The notes: generated from the sequence alone by a model not told the origin. A stretch of 64,000 nt of DNA from Streptomyces sp. NBC_00654 (GCF_026341775.1 NZ_JAPEOB010000001.1:62001-126000), one strand, 5' to 3'. Shown: positions 48,782 through 58,650, numbered from the stretch's first letter. Made by a program: numbers and translations.

Positions 48782-49609
48782 GTGACCCACGCACGGCAGC
48801 ACACCCCGCAGACGCCCATCCAGGTCATCGCCCACCGCGGAGCCTCCGACGACGCACCCGAGCACACCCTTGCCGCCTACCGCAAAGCGATCGAGGACGG
48901 CGCCGACGCCCTGGAGTGCGATGTCCGGCTCACCGCGGACGGCCAGCTCGTCTGTGTGCACGATCGCCGGGTGAACCGTACGTCCAACGGCCGCGGCGCC
49001 GTCTCCGCCCTGGAGCTCGCCGATCTCGCCGCTCTCGACTTCGGTTCCTGGAAGGACCGCGAGGAGTCGCCCGACTGGGATCCGGTGCCGGGCGAGCTCA
49101 CCTCCGTACTCACCCTGGAACGGCTTCTGGAGCTGGTGACCGAGACGCGGGCGGCCGGGCGGCCGCTGCAACTGGCCATCGAGACCAAGCACCCCACCCG
49201 CTGGGCCGGGCAGGTGGAGGAACGCCTCCTGCACCTGCTCAAGCGCTTCGGCCTGGACGAAGCACCGGCCGAGGGCCCGTCCCCGGTACGCATCATGAGC
49301 TTCTCCGCCCGTTCGCTGCACCGCGTCCAGGCCGCCGCGCCCACGCTGCCCACCGTCTATCTGATGCAGTTCGTCTCCCCGCGGCTGCGCGACGGGCGGC
49401 TGCCCGCCGGGGCGCGGATCGCCGGACCGGGGATGCGGATCGTACGCAGCCACCCCGGTTACATCGAGCGGCTCCACCGCGCGGGACACCGCGTGCACGT
49501 CTGGACGGTGAACGAACCGGCGGACGTCGAGCTCTGCGCGCGCCTCGGCGTAGCCGCAATCATTACGAATCGCCCGAAACAGGTCCTGTCGCAACTGGGT
49601 CGTCTTTAA
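48782..49609 (+). CDS. Glycerophosphodiester phosphodiesterase
   Basis: 275 residues from GTG at 48782. IAHRGASDDAPEHTLAAY (catalytic His and Glu), ALECDVRLTADGQLVCVHDR (Glu, Asp and second His) and a C-terminal VHVWTVNEPADV are the GDPD signature. It splits glycerophosphodiesters into glycerol-3-phosphate and an alcohol. No signal peptide, so cytoplasmic. Confidence 0.93.
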   Translation: MTHARQHTPQTPIQVIAHRGASDDAPEHTLAAYRKAIEDGADALECDVRLTADGQLVCVHDRRVNRTSNGRGAVSALELADLAALDFGSWKDREESPDWDPVPGELTSVLTLERLLELVTETRAAGRPLQLAIETKHPTRWAGQVEERLLHLLKRFGLDEAPAEGPSPVRIMSFSARSLHRVQAAAPTLPTVYLMQFVSPRLRDGRLPAGARIAGPGMRIVRSHPGYIERLHRAGHRVHVWTVNEPADVELCARLGVAAIITNRPKQVLSQLGRL

Positions 49610-49749
49610 GATCAGTTACGGGGAGTGCACCGGCGCACTCAGCGAGTGCCCGATCGTTACGAGTGCGTCACCGGGAGGGCTTTGACCGGTTTCCGGTTCA
49701 GCCCGGTGGGGCATCCAATCCGTGGCGTGGGGCAAAGGAGGTCTCGGGG

Positions 49750-50268
49750 GTGGCGTTTGTGGTGGCACAAGAAGTGCCCACGTCGTCGAGCATGGCCGTT
49801 CCCCATGGCCCTGCCGGCGTGGGCAAAGCGCGACACCGTATGCGTGAGCAGCTGCGCAGCAACGGGGTGTCGGACGCGGTCGTCGACGACGCGGTTCTGA
49901 TCCTCTCCGAACTTCTCAGCAACGCCTGCCGGCACGGCAGGCCGCTGGGGTGGCAGACGGAGATCGGTGACGGCGATGTCCGCGCCGCATGGCACATGGA
50001 CAGAACCGGCGGACTGACCGTCGAGGTGACGGACGGCGGCGGGCCGACCCGGCCCATCCCCTCCACCCCCTCGGTGACGGCACGGGGCGGCCGCGGGCTC
50101 AACATCATCAGCGCCCTCGCACAGGAGTGGGGCGTGCGGGACGACTCCTCGGGCGAGGTCACCGTCTGGGCCCTCGTGTCCGCCGGGCGGCACCGCTTCA
50201 ACGGACTGGGCGGGCTGGCCGGCTTCGACGGACTGGAGTTCGCCGAAGCCTTCGACGACGCGAGCTGA
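49750..50268 (+). CDS. RsbW-like ATP-binding protein
   Basis: 172 residues from the GTG at 49750, 7 bases after AAAGGAGGT; the long frame upstream is antisense noise. N-box DAVLILSELLSNACRHG, G1-like VEVTDGGGPT and G2-like RGGRGLNIISAL are the HATPase fold of anti-sigma factor kinases. Streptomyces has many such orphan proteins, which bind anti-anti-sigma factors or act in development. Partner unknown. A SpoIIE-like gene lies 3.6 kb away. Confidence 0.85.
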   Translation: MAFVVAQEVPTSSSMAVPHGPAGVGKARHRMREQLRSNGVSDAVVDDAVLILSELLSNACRHGRPLGWQTEIGDGDVRAAWHMDRTGGLTVEVTDGGGPTRPIPSTPSVTARGGRGLNIISALAQEWGVRDDSSGEVTVWALVSAGRHRFNGLGGLAGFDGLEFAEAFDDAS

Positions 50269-50477
50269 CGACACGGGCCGAAGGCGCGGGCCGAGGGGGC
50301 GTGGGCCGGGACCGGCGTACGCGCGCGGCGTCGGCGGGGCGCCCTGTGAGAGCCGGCCGGGCCGCACACCGGCAGGGCCCGGTGGCGGCAGTCGTACAGG
50401 CGGGTGTGACCCGGGGAGGCAGCGGCGGGCTAGGCTCGCGCCGAGACCGCACTGTCGCAAACGGGAGAATGCCCACC

Positions 50478-51443
50478 ATGGCCAAGAAGCGCCCTCAGAC
50501 CAAGGCCGGGAAGCAGCAGCTCAAGGACGGTGAGATCCCGGTGGTCGGGGCCCGTGAGCCCTGCCCGTGCGGTTCCGGCCGCCGCTACAAAGCGTGTCAT
50601 GGACGCGCCGCCGCCCAGGCCGTGACCGAGCTCGTCCACCGTCCGTTCGAGGGCCTGGCCGGTGAGTGCGACTGGGTGTCCCTGCGCGAACTGGTGCCCG
50701 CCGCCACCGTCGCACTGACGCTGAAGGACGGGCTGCCCGAGGGCGTGCCGTCCGTGACGCTCGCGACCGTCCTGCCGATGGCCTGGCCGGCCCTGCGCCG
50801 CGACGACGGCTCCGTCCTGCTGGCCCTGCAGAACGACACCTCCTCCGGCGACCTCAGCCGGGACCTGGCGGACACCCTGCTGCGGGCGCTGGAGACCGAG
50901 CCCGGTTCTCCGGTCACCGCCCGGCGCGTGCCCGCGGACGGACCTCGGCTGCAGGACCTCCTCGACCCGGGCGCCGCGTTCGCGCCGGTCGTCCACTCCG
51001 GCTTCGAGTTCTGGGTGCCCGACGCGGAGAACGCCACCCCCGAGGTGTCCGCGTCCCTGGAGCGCGCCAACGCCGCCGCGATCCCCACCACGCTGCTCTC
51101 CGGTGTGGACGCCGCGTACTGGTGCGAGACCCCGGAGAAGAACCACCTGCGCTGGGTCATGCCGCACCCCGAGGAGCAGCTCCTCGACGCCCTCGCCCGG
51201 CTGCACGCCGCGGGCACCTCCTCGCTCGGCGAAGGAACCAGGCTGGTCGGCTCGTTCCGGGCGCACGGGCTGATGGTCCCCGTCTGGGACCTGCCGACCT
51301 CGATGGGCGCCGAGGCGTGCGAGAAGCCCGCGGTCGAGTTCGCGGAGCGGCTCGCCGCGGCACTCGCCTCGGACGCCCCGCTCACCGCCGAGGAGCGGCG
51401 GGCGCGCGGCGGGCTCACGAACCGCCAAGTGACGCTCAGCTGA
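50478..51443 (+). CDS. DUF5926-type protein with SEC-C motif
   Basis: 321 residues, ATG at 50478. A basic start (MAKKRPQTKAGKQQ) leads to the SEC-C zinc motif EPCPCGSGRRYKACHG (about 27-42), as at the C-terminus of SecA, then a Streptomyces-specific domain with FEFWVPDAENA and YWCETPEKNHLRWVMPHPEE. Possibly ribosome- or translocon-associated through SEC-C; otherwise unknown. Confidence 0.8.
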   Translation: MAKKRPQTKAGKQQLKDGEIPVVGAREPCPCGSGRRYKACHGRAAAQAVTELVHRPFEGLAGECDWVSLRELVPAATVALTLKDGLPEGVPSVTLATVLPMAWPALRRDDGSVLLALQNDTSSGDLSRDLADTLLRALETEPGSPVTARRVPADGPRLQDLLDPGAAFAPVVHSGFEFWVPDAENATPEVSASLERANAAAIPTTLLSGVDAAYWCETPEKNHLRWVMPHPEEQLLDALARLHAAGTSSLGEGTRLVGSFRAHGLMVPVWDLPTSMGAEACEKPAVEFAERLAAALASDAPLTAEERRARGGLTNRQVTLS

Positions 51444-52615
51444 CAGTGACGAAACCTGCGACCGCTTGGTGACTCGCGTCACAACTCCTCGTACCCGCAG
51501 GTAAATCACTGTCCGAATAGGCGAGATCGAATTTGCGAACGGCAGATCTCTTGTTACCGTTCTAAAAGCCCGGTCGCTGGTGCATCCCCCGTCGCCAGCG
51601 ATCGGGCGTCCTCATTTTCCGGACGCGTTCTGCGTACGACCAACGCGCACACGGTATGTTCCGCCCACCGTAGTGCGGCGACCGGCCGAACGGCCCTGGC
51701 CTACCGGCCACGAGAGGCCGCCCGGAACCATCGAGGCACTTCCTCTTCTCCATCGGTCCGATGCGCGGAACGGCTGATTCGGCCCGGAACGCGACAGCGG
51801 CGGAGCCCCGCTCCCCGGAAAGCTCACCCCGCGCACCCCGCCCCGCACTCCTGTCCCGTACCCGGCACCGCCGGCCAGGGCGCGGGCGGGACCTCGGGGT
51901 GGTTCCCGGCGCACGGACGGCCGAACGCGGCGCCCCACCGGCGGTGTTGCGGCGGCGGGGCCGGCGTCCGGGTCCTGCGCACCGGCCTGACGCGCGTCCG
52001 CGCCCCGGGGCCGTACCGGCGGCGTCCGCGATCCCGGACCGTTGGAATTCAGACAATGGTCCGAGTCCGGAAATCCTTTTCGACGGCTGTGAAGAAGGGC
52101 TGCCGGAAAGGGCACGGGAAGGGTTCGCCGGGAAGCTCTTCCGGAAGGATCGTCAGAATGCCCGCCCTCAGCGGATTTTGCCTCTCCGGCAACGGTCTCC
52201 GTATCCGCCGATACCGGATCCGCGCCGTCCGCCGACCGGACGCGAACACTCCGCGGAAGCCGTCCGGCGGAGATCGCCACAACCATCGCGGTCGATCACG
52301 CGGAGATTCCCGGCGGTCCCCCACCTGTCGATTGCACGGGAATTTCTGACGGTGAGCCGAGATATCGGCGGAATACATGACACCGGTACGCCGAGCACCC
52401 GTTTACCGCAGAACTCGGGCGGCCCACACCCGTACGAGCGAGCCGCCCGGATCTCCGCCGGCACACGGACCGTCAGCGCGGCCGACGACAGCACCCGCCA
52501 GGCGCCCGCGGCCCGCGGGCGCCCTCCCACCTGGTGCCCTCGCACCCGGCGCCCGCGCCTCGGCCAGCCGGGCACCCGCGTCCCGCCCGGTGCCCGCGCC
52601 GACGTCCCGCCCCGG
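51444..52615. other. Gene-free 1.2-kb region
   Basis: No open frame with a ribosome binding site. Apart from the candidate RNA at 51567, the rest is GC-rich with moderate AT in 52.05-52.38 kb and short repeats such as CCGGAAATCC-type motifs. Gene decay is possible. The long frame from 51761 to 53650 on the plus strand is antisense to the prim-pol gene. Confidence 0.45.
51567..51612 (+). ncRNA. Candidate short RNA with C-rich loop hairpin
   Basis: TTGCGA (51533-51538) and TACCGT (51555-51560) are 16 bp apart like a promoter. The predicted start at about 51567 is followed at once by a 13-bp stem (51568-51580 with 51595-51607, one G-U) whose 14-base loop contains CCCCC. No gene follows on this strand. 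It could also be the terminator of the DUF5926 gene. Confidence 0.35.
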
Positions 52616-53299
52616 TCAGTACGCGAGCCGGCTGCCACCGTCGGGTGCGCTGTTGCTCGCCTCGACCAGGGCGTCCAGGACCGCCTCCACGTCCGGCAGC
52701 CAGGGTGCCGCGGAGCCGGGGCCCGGCGGGCGCTCCCAGCGCACCTGGCCCGTACCCGCCTCGGACGGCGGCAGGACGAGATAGCCGCCCTCGCCGTGGA
52801 ACCGCAGCGAACTGGGCACCCAGTCCTTGGCGTGCAGCATCTCCCCGAGCCGTTCCAGGGTGTACGGGGCCACCAGCAGCGACCACCGGGTCGGCGTCGC
52901 CACCACGGGGCCCAGGCGCATCCCCATCCGGTCGAGTGCGGTCAGCGCTCTCGCTCCGGCCACGGCGGGCAGGCTGACCGCACAGGGCGCACGGCCGCCG
53001 GTGGCCAGCAGGAGCGGGGCCGCGGGGCGGTTGCCCCACCACCAGCGCACCATGCGTTCGTCGGTGGTGGCCGCCAGGAGACCGGGATCGAAGGGGTGCG
53101 CGCCGGGTACGGCGCACTCGGGGTCGGGGCAGGCGCAGCCGCGGCCGCGGTCACCACGCGGGCCGGCCGGCGCCAGACCGGCCCCGGGGAGCACGGGCCA
53201 CTGCCAGGCGGTGGCGCAGGTCAGCGCCGCGTCGAGCTGAGCGGGGCCCCCCTTGCGCCGGAGCCGGAGCCTGCGTCGCCTTCCGAGGATCTCGCGCAT
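52616..53299 (-). CDS. Prim-pol-like protein, second copy in the window
   Basis: 227 residues from the ATG at 53299. A basic start (RRRRLRLRRKGG), TAWQWPVLPGAGL, CACPDPECAVPGAHPFDPG with three cysteines (zinc-knuckle place of prim-pol proteins), and LVLPPSEAGTGQVRW resemble the N-terminal domain of bifunctional primase/polymerases. The metal DxD of the active site is not obvious (PTRWSLLVAP stands there), so it may be inactive. Two direct repeats TCACACCACGTG precede it. Not closely similar to the copy at 26106. Confidence 0.7.
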   Translation of the reverse strand: MREILGRRRRLRLRRKGGPAQLDAALTCATAWQWPVLPGAGLAPAGPRGDRGRGCACPDPECAVPGAHPFDPGLLAATTDERMVRWWWGNRPAAPLLLATGGRAPCAVSLPAVAGARALTALDRMGMRLGPVVATPTRWSLLVAPYTLERLGEMLHAKDWVPSSLRFHGEGGYLVLPPSEAGTGQVRWERPPGPGSAAPWLPDVEAVLDALVEASNSAPDGGSRLAY

Positions 53300-53337
53300 G
53301 AGCGCTCGTTCCTTTCCGTTGAACGCCGAGGTCCACA

Positions 53338-53365
53338 TCACACCACGTGCGGGTCACACCACGTG
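53338..53365 (-). promoter_or_regulatory. Direct repeat TCACACCACGTG
   Basis: Exact 12-base copies at 53338-53349 and 53354-53365, 16 bp apart, 38 bp upstream of the prim-pol-like start. A regulator site is possible; nothing more can be said. Confidence 0.4.
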
Positions 53366-53868
53366 TGCGTCTCTTCGCTGTGCGTACACACTCATCAGTT
53401 CTGCGGTACGGGCAAGCCCTCGATACCGAGCGTGAGCCGAGCCGAGCGGAGTGGAGCCGATCTGAGTGGAGCCGGGCAGAGTCGAACTGAGCAGAGTCGA
53501 ACCGACCCGGCGGAGCCGAACGGACGGCGCCGGATCGGGGGGTCAGCCGGTGGCCGGCCACATCATGGCGAGGGTGGCACACGCCCCGCGCTTGCCGTCC
53601 CTGGTGCAAACCCCGCCACTCGGGGGCGGAGGTGTAACCGTCACGGATAAGGACGTCCAGGCCCGCTGCCAGGTTCCGGGGCTGATCACAACTGCCCCTG
53701 CTCATCACCGATTAGGTACCCAGCACGCCCGGAATGACGCTCCCTCCGGCACTTCACCCCGAGGGCACCCCCTGTCGAGCACGACCAGTCGACCGCAATT
53801 TGCTGCCATAGGGTGCATTTTTTGGCCAAGTTAAGAAGGCCCCGGACACCACGAATCCTCCGGGGGCA
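53366..53868. other. Gene-free divergent region
   Basis: About 500 bases. GAGCCGA/GAGTGGAGCC-type short repeats fill 53433-53525. The part next to the SpoIIE-like gene is AT-richer (TGCCATAGGGTGCATTTTTTGG), as expected of a promoter. Confidence 0.45.
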
Positions 53869-55356
53869 ATGCTGGACATCAGCTTACTTGTGCGTGTACA
53901 TGTGGATGCATTGATAGCGGCGCAGAATGACATGGGGGTTTGCGATGCTATTCGACGAATCGCACCGGCCGGAAAGCTGGCTGCCATGAGCTCCCTCCAC
54001 CCGCCGAAAGTGGCTGGAATCGACCCCACAGTTCCGGTTTCAACGCACACTGCCGCACCTCTGGCAGAAGTACCGGCCGCTCCCGGAGCCTTCATCCAGG
54101 ACCGGCTGGCGAGCTGGGTCTCGGACCTCACCACGCTCCACGAACTCACCGAGCGCCTGGCCGGAACGAACACGCTCGACGACGCCCTCCACGAGCTGCT
54201 GTGCGCCGGAGCCGCTCTGGTCGGCGCCCGCCGCGGACTCCTCGTGCTGGAACCCCCGGACGGCTCCGTACCCTCCACCACCGTCGGCCTCGGACTCGCC
54301 CACGCCGAACTCGGGCACATCGAGACCGTGCCGCGCGGCGCCACCTCCTACGGCCGGATCCTCGACGGGCTCCCGGACGCCCAGGGCCCGCTGACCCACC
54401 CCGACCTGCTCGGCGACAAGAGCCTCGACCCCCGCCTGCGCGAGGTCGCCGCCCGGCTCGGCTACGCCGCCAGCTACGCACTGCCGCTCGCCACCGAGGC
54501 TGCCGGACGCCTCGGCGCGGCCGTCTGGCTGTACGACGAGCCCGCCGAACCCCTGGAGCGCCAGCGCCACCTCGTCGGCCTGTACGCCCGGTACGCCACC
54601 GAGCACCTGGCCCGGCTGCTCGAACTGGAACGGGCCAGAGCGGCGGTGGCGACCGTCGCCGAGGAACTGCTGCCCAGCCGGCTGCCCCGGATCCCCGGTG
54701 TCCGGCTGGCCGCCCGCCGCCGGACCGCCGTCAGGGGCGGCGGCGACTGGTACGACGCGCTGCCGCTGCCGGACAGCGCTCTCGGCCTCGCCGTCGGGTC
54801 GGCCGGTGGATCGGGACCGGGCGCCATGGCCGCCATGGGCCGGCTCCGGGCCAGTCTGCGGGCGTACGCCGTGATGGAGGGCGAGGACCCCGTCGCCGTA
54901 CTCTCCGATCTCGAACTGCTGCTCCGGCTGACCGAGCCGGCCAGGACCGCGACCGCGCTCTTCGCCTACTGCGAGCCCGCCGCCCGCAGGATCGTGCTGG
55001 CCGGAGCCGGACACGCGCCGCCGCTGGTCATCGGCGACCGCCGCACCGAGTTCGTGGAGACCACGCTGTCCGCGCCCCTGGGCATGCTCGCCTGCTGGGA
55101 GGCGCCGAGCGTGGAATTCACGCCCGGCCCCGGCGAGACCGTGCTGTTCTACACGGACGGGCTGCTGCGCCGCACCGGCGACGCGATGGACCGGGCCTTC
55201 GCACGGCTGCACTCCGCGGCGGCCGGAGTGCCCATGGCCGACCGCGACGATCCCGGCGCCGTCGCCGACCACGTCCTGCGGACCATGCTGCCCGACAGCC
55301 TCGACCTGAACGACAGCACCGAGGACGTGGTGGTGCTGGCCGCGCGCTTCGACTGA
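53869..55356 (+). CDS. SpoIIE/PP2C-type protein with GAF domain, altered metal loop
   Basis: 495 residues from ATG at 53869. A short helical start, a GAF-like domain (about 85-255: LTTLHELTERLAGTNTLDDA, GARRGLLVLE), then a PP2C domain: RGGGDWYDALPLPD keeps the first Asp, FYTDGLLRR and EDVVVLAARFD keep later acidic residues, but the usual GDVxGHG loop is VGSAGGSG, without its metal-binding Asp. Normal role: dephosphorylating anti-anti-sigma factors. The loop change suggests low or no activity, or a different metal set. Confidence 0.82.
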   Translation: MLDISLLVRVHVDALIAAQNDMGVCDAIRRIAPAGKLAAMSSLHPPKVAGIDPTVPVSTHTAAPLAEVPAAPGAFIQDRLASWVSDLTTLHELTERLAGTNTLDDALHELLCAGAALVGARRGLLVLEPPDGSVPSTTVGLGLAHAELGHIETVPRGATSYGRILDGLPDAQGPLTHPDLLGDKSLDPRLREVAARLGYAASYALPLATEAAGRLGAAVWLYDEPAEPLERQRHLVGLYARYATEHLARLLELERARAAVATVAEELLPSRLPRIPGVRLAARRRTAVRGGGDWYDALPLPDSALGLAVGSAGGSGPGAMAAMGRLRASLRAYAVMEGEDPVAVLSDLELLLRLTEPARTATALFAYCEPAARRIVLAGAGHAPPLVIGDRRTEFVETTLSAPLGMLACWEAPSVEFTPGPGETVLFYTDGLLRRTGDAMDRAFARLHSAAAGVPMADRDDPGAVADHVLRTMLPDSLDLNDSTEDVVVLAARFD

Positions 55357-55565
55357 CGCACGCCCACCGCCGCGTACGCACGGACGGTCCGCCCCTGTCC
55401 GCGCCCAAGCCTGCGCCCCATGCCCGCGTCCGTGTTCTCCGCGCCCGCGTACTTCCCTGTGCCGCGCCCGTCGCCGGGCATGTAACAGGTCATTCGCCCC
55501 TGGGCCCCCTTACGCACACCCGTACGATGGAGATGGTCCAGTGTCGTATCAAGGAGAGACAAATC

Positions 55566-57038
55566 GTGTCCGATGAGCTCACCCCGGAGAACCCGGAGCC
55601 GGAGACCGAAGAAGCAGAGCCGATCAAGCAGCGGAAGAACGGCCTGTACCCGGGCGTCTCCGACGAGCTCGCCGACAGCATGAAGTCGGGCTGGGCCGAC
55701 ACCGAGCTGCACGGCCTGGAGCCGATCGCCCAGGCCGGGCACACCGCCGCCCGCCGCGCCGCGCTCTCCGCGCGCTTCCCCGGCGAGCGCCTGGTCATTC
55801 CCGCGGGCAACCTCAGGACCCGCTCCAACGACACCGAGTACGCCTTCCGCGCCTCCACCGAGTACGCGTACCTCACCGGCGACCGGACGCACGACGGCGT
55901 GCTCGTCCTGGAGCCGAAGGACGGGACCGGGCACGACGCGACGGTCTACCTCCTGCCGCGCTCCAACCGTGAGAACGGCGAGTTCTGGCTCGACGGCCAG
56001 GGCGAGCTGTGGGTGGGCCGCCGCCACTCCCTCGCCGAGGCCGAACAGCTGCTGGGCATCCCGGCCAAGGACGTCCGTGAGGTGGCCGCCGCGCTGACCG
56101 AGGCCACCGGCCCTGTCCGCAACGTCCGCGGGCACGACGCGGGCATCGAGGCCGCCCTGACCGACAAGGTCACCGCGGAACGCGACGAGGAACTGCGCGT
56201 CTACCTCTCCGAGGCCCGCCTCGTGAAGGACGACTTCGAGATCTCCGAGCTCCAGAAGGCCTGCGACGCCACGGCACGCGGCTTCGAGGACGTCGTCCGG
56301 ATCCTCGACAGGGCCGAGGCGACCAGCGAGCGCTACATCGAGGGCACCTTCTTCCTGCGTGCCCGCATCGAGGGCAACGACATCGGCTACGGCTCGATCT
56401 GCGCGGCGGGCCCGCACGCCACCACGCTGCACTGGGTCCGCAACGACGGCGCCGTCCGCGCCGGTGAGCTGCTGCTCCTGGACGCCGGTGTGGAGACCCA
56501 TGACCTCTACACCGCCGATGTGACGCGGACGCTGCCGATCAACGGCACGTTCACGCCGCTCCAGCGCAAGATCTACGACGCCGTGTACGAGGCCCAGGAG
56601 GCGGGAATCGCGGCCGTCAGGCCCGGCGCCGGCTTCCGCGACTTCCACGACGCCGCACAGCGCGTACTCACCGAGAAGCTCGTCGAGTGGGGCCTGCTGG
56701 GCGACCTGTCCGTGGACAAGGTCCTGGAGCTGGGTCTCCAGCGCCGGTGGACCCTGCACGGCACCGGCCACATGCTCGGCATGGACGTCCACGACTGCGC
56801 CGCCGCGCGCACCGAGTCGTACGTCAACGGCACCCTGGAGCCGGGCGTCTGCCTGACGGTGGAGCCCGGACTCTACTTCCAGGCCGACGACCTGACGGTG
56901 CCCGAGGAGTACCGCGGCATCGGCGTCCGGATCGAGGACGACATCCTCGTCACCGAGGACGGCAACCGGAACCTCTCCGACAAGCTGCCGCGCCGGGCCG
57001 ACGAGATCGAGGCATGGATGGCCCGGCTGAAGAGCTGA
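55566..57038 (+). CDS. pepP: Xaa-Pro aminopeptidase (aminopeptidase P)
   Basis: 490 residues from the GTG at 55566 after AAGGAGAG. N-terminal creatinase-like domain, then the pita-bread fold with metal ligands in LLLLDAGVETHDLYTADVTR (two Asp), GTGHMLGMDVHD (His), LTVEPGLYF (Glu) and GVRIEDDILVT (Glu). Cuts the first residue from peptides whose second residue is proline, in the cytoplasm, with two metal ions. Confidence 0.95.
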   Translation: MSDELTPENPEPETEEAEPIKQRKNGLYPGVSDELADSMKSGWADTELHGLEPIAQAGHTAARRAALSARFPGERLVIPAGNLRTRSNDTEYAFRASTEYAYLTGDRTHDGVLVLEPKDGTGHDATVYLLPRSNRENGEFWLDGQGELWVGRRHSLAEAEQLLGIPAKDVREVAAALTEATGPVRNVRGHDAGIEAALTDKVTAERDEELRVYLSEARLVKDDFEISELQKACDATARGFEDVVRILDRAEATSERYIEGTFFLRARIEGNDIGYGSICAAGPHATTLHWVRNDGAVRAGELLLLDAGVETHDLYTADVTRTLPINGTFTPLQRKIYDAVYEAQEAGIAAVRPGAGFRDFHDAAQRVLTEKLVEWGLLGDLSVDKVLELGLQRRWTLHGTGHMLGMDVHDCAAARTESYVNGTLEPGVCLTVEPGLYFQADDLTVPEEYRGIGVRIEDDILVTEDGNRNLSDKLPRRADEIEAWMARLKS

Positions 57039-57076
57039 CCCCCGCCCCACCCGTCCGGCGACGGAGGGCGCGCCGC

Positions 57077-57547
57077 TCAGGACACCATGAGCAGCGCGCC
57101 CTCCCGCCATTTGAGGACCTTGTCGAAGCTCACCACCGCGCCCCGCCCCGGCCGGTTGCCGAAGTGGACGTGGTCGGCGAGCTGCTCGATGAGACCCAGG
57201 CCCCGGCCGCTCTCGGCGGTGGGCAGGGGTTGTGCGGCAGGGCGAAGCACGCGCCGGGCGGGAAAGCCCGGCCCCGAGTCGGCGACTTCGATACGGCACT
57301 TCTCGCCGTCCAGATACGCCGTGACGCGGTACTGCCCGGAGTCCGTACGGGGCTGCCCGTACCCGGAATCCTCCCGGCCGCCGCCATGCTCGACGGCGTT
57401 CGCACAGGCTTCGCTGAGCGCGACCGACAGGTCGTAGGAGATGTCCGGATCCACCCCGGCCGTTTCCATGGTTCCGAGCAGAAAACGACGGGCGAGCGGA
57501 ACGCTCGCAGCTTCGCGCCGCAAATGGAGTGACCACCAGATGCTCAT
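57077..57547 (-). CDS. RsbW-like ATP-binding protein
   Basis: 156 residues from the ATG at 57547 after GGAGG. MSIWWSLHLRREAASVPLAR, N-box YDLSVALSEACANAVEHGGG, G1 IEVADSGPGFP and G2 ESGRGLGLIEQL make a complete HATPase fold of the anti-sigma factor kinase type. Convergent with pepP, 38 bases between stops. Confidence 0.87.
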   Translation of the reverse strand: MSIWWSLHLRREAASVPLARRFLLGTMETAGVDPDISYDLSVALSEACANAVEHGGGREDSGYGQPRTDSGQYRVTAYLDGEKCRIEVADSGPGFPARRVLRPAAQPLPTAESGRGLGLIEQLADHVHFGNRPGRGAVVSFDKVLKWREGALLMVS

Positions 57548-57807
57548 GCTCCAGCCTCCTGGCTGCGGCTCGACATACCGATACGTATTGCCGCACAGGG
57601 CGCCCTGTAAGCACAGAACGACTGTGAGAGCCCTCATTCGGCGGATGCGAATATTCCGCTCAGGGGTGTATGTCCGGCCCGCCGCCGCCGTTCCGGTCCC
57701 CTCGGCAGCCTCCGCGAACAGGTGCAACAGCCGCCCTTGCGGACGGAAGTAGATCTTCCGGACCTGCCGTACGCGGGCATGGGGCGCAGTGCGATGATGT
57801 CCCGGCC

Positions 57808-58650
57808 ATGTCCACGCCTGTCGCACGTGCCGGAGCCGGTCTGCGGCTCATGAGGGCCGCGGTGTTCGCCGCGGTCTGCGTCGTGCTGTCCGCGGCGGGG
57901 CATACGTTCGCGGCCGGTGCCGCGGTGCCGGTCTGGACCGTGCTCGCGGGCTTCCTCGGAATCCTCGCGGCCGCCGCGCTGCTCGCCGGGCGCGAACGGT
58001 CGCTGCCCTCGATCGCGGGTGCGCTGGCCGGCGGCCAGATCGCCCTGCACACCCTCTTCGGAATCGGCGGCCACACGACGGCCGGCACCATGAACACGGG
58101 CACGAGCGGTGAGGGCAGCCTCGTCCGGTTCGCCGCCGGACTCGTGTGCGGCATGGGGCCGTCCCAGCTGAACGCCGCCGAGGCCCATCGCATCGTCACC
58201 ACCGCGGGCATCGACCCGGCGACCGTCGCCCCGGGTCACGACCACCTCGCATCGGCCGGAGCGGACGCCACCGCACCCGGCCCCGTCCCCGGCGGCGGAC
58301 TGTACGCGCCGGTGATGGACCTGCTGCCCAGCCTGCCCATGTTCCTCGGCCACCTGCTGGCCGCGCTCGCCACCGGCTGGCTGCTGCGGCGGGGCGAGGC
58401 CGCCCTCTTCCGGCTCGCCCGGCTCTCGGCGCACGGCGCCCAGCAGCTCGCCGCCGGCGCCCGGCTGCGCTCCCTGCGCGCCGCCCTGGCTCTCGTACGC
58501 GCCCTGAGCGCGGGTCTGCCCGGACAGCGCACGACCGGGCCGCTCACTCCCCGTACGGCCGACGACGCCCCGGCGCCCGCCCCGGGGGAACACCTGCAGC
58601 ACCTGGTGACCAGGCGCGGGCCTCCCGCCGCGTACGCACTCGCAGCCTGA
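57808..58650 (+). CDS. Unknown membrane protein of the copper cluster
   Basis: 280 residues from ATG at 57808. Two N-terminal membrane helices (AAVFAAVCVVLSAAGHTFAA and VPVWTVLAGFLGILAAAALL), a third near ALAGGQIALHTLFGIG, an extracytoplasmic loop with several His (GGHTTAG, PGHDHL) and a last helix LGHLLAALATGWLL. His-rich loops and placement before YcnI, Sco and ECuC suggest copper handling. No known family. Confidence 0.7.
   Translation: MSTPVARAGAGLRLMRAAVFAAVCVVLSAAGHTFAAGAAVPVWTVLAGFLGILAAAALLAGRERSLPSIAGALAGGQIALHTLFGIGGHTTAGTMNTGTSGEGSLVRFAAGLVCGMGPSQLNAAEAHRIVTTAGIDPATVAPGHDHLASAGADATAPGPVPGGGLYAPVMDLLPSLPMFLGHLLAALATGWLLRRGEAALFRLARLSAHGAQQLAAGARLRSLRAALALVRALSAGLPGQRTTGPLTPRTADDAPAPAPGEHLQHLVTRRGPPAAYALAA

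Noticed and set aside
51761..53650. 629-residue open frame on the plus strand
   Set aside because: Arg/Pro-rich, no ribosome binding site, runs through non-coding DNA and antisense to the prim-pol-like gene.
53940..55565. N-terminal extension of aminopeptidase P
   Set aside because: The frame overlaps the SpoIIE-like gene; the true start is the GTG at 55566 with its own ribosome binding site.
55149..57614. 821-residue open frame on the minus strand
   Set aside because: Antisense to pepP; no recognisable domain.
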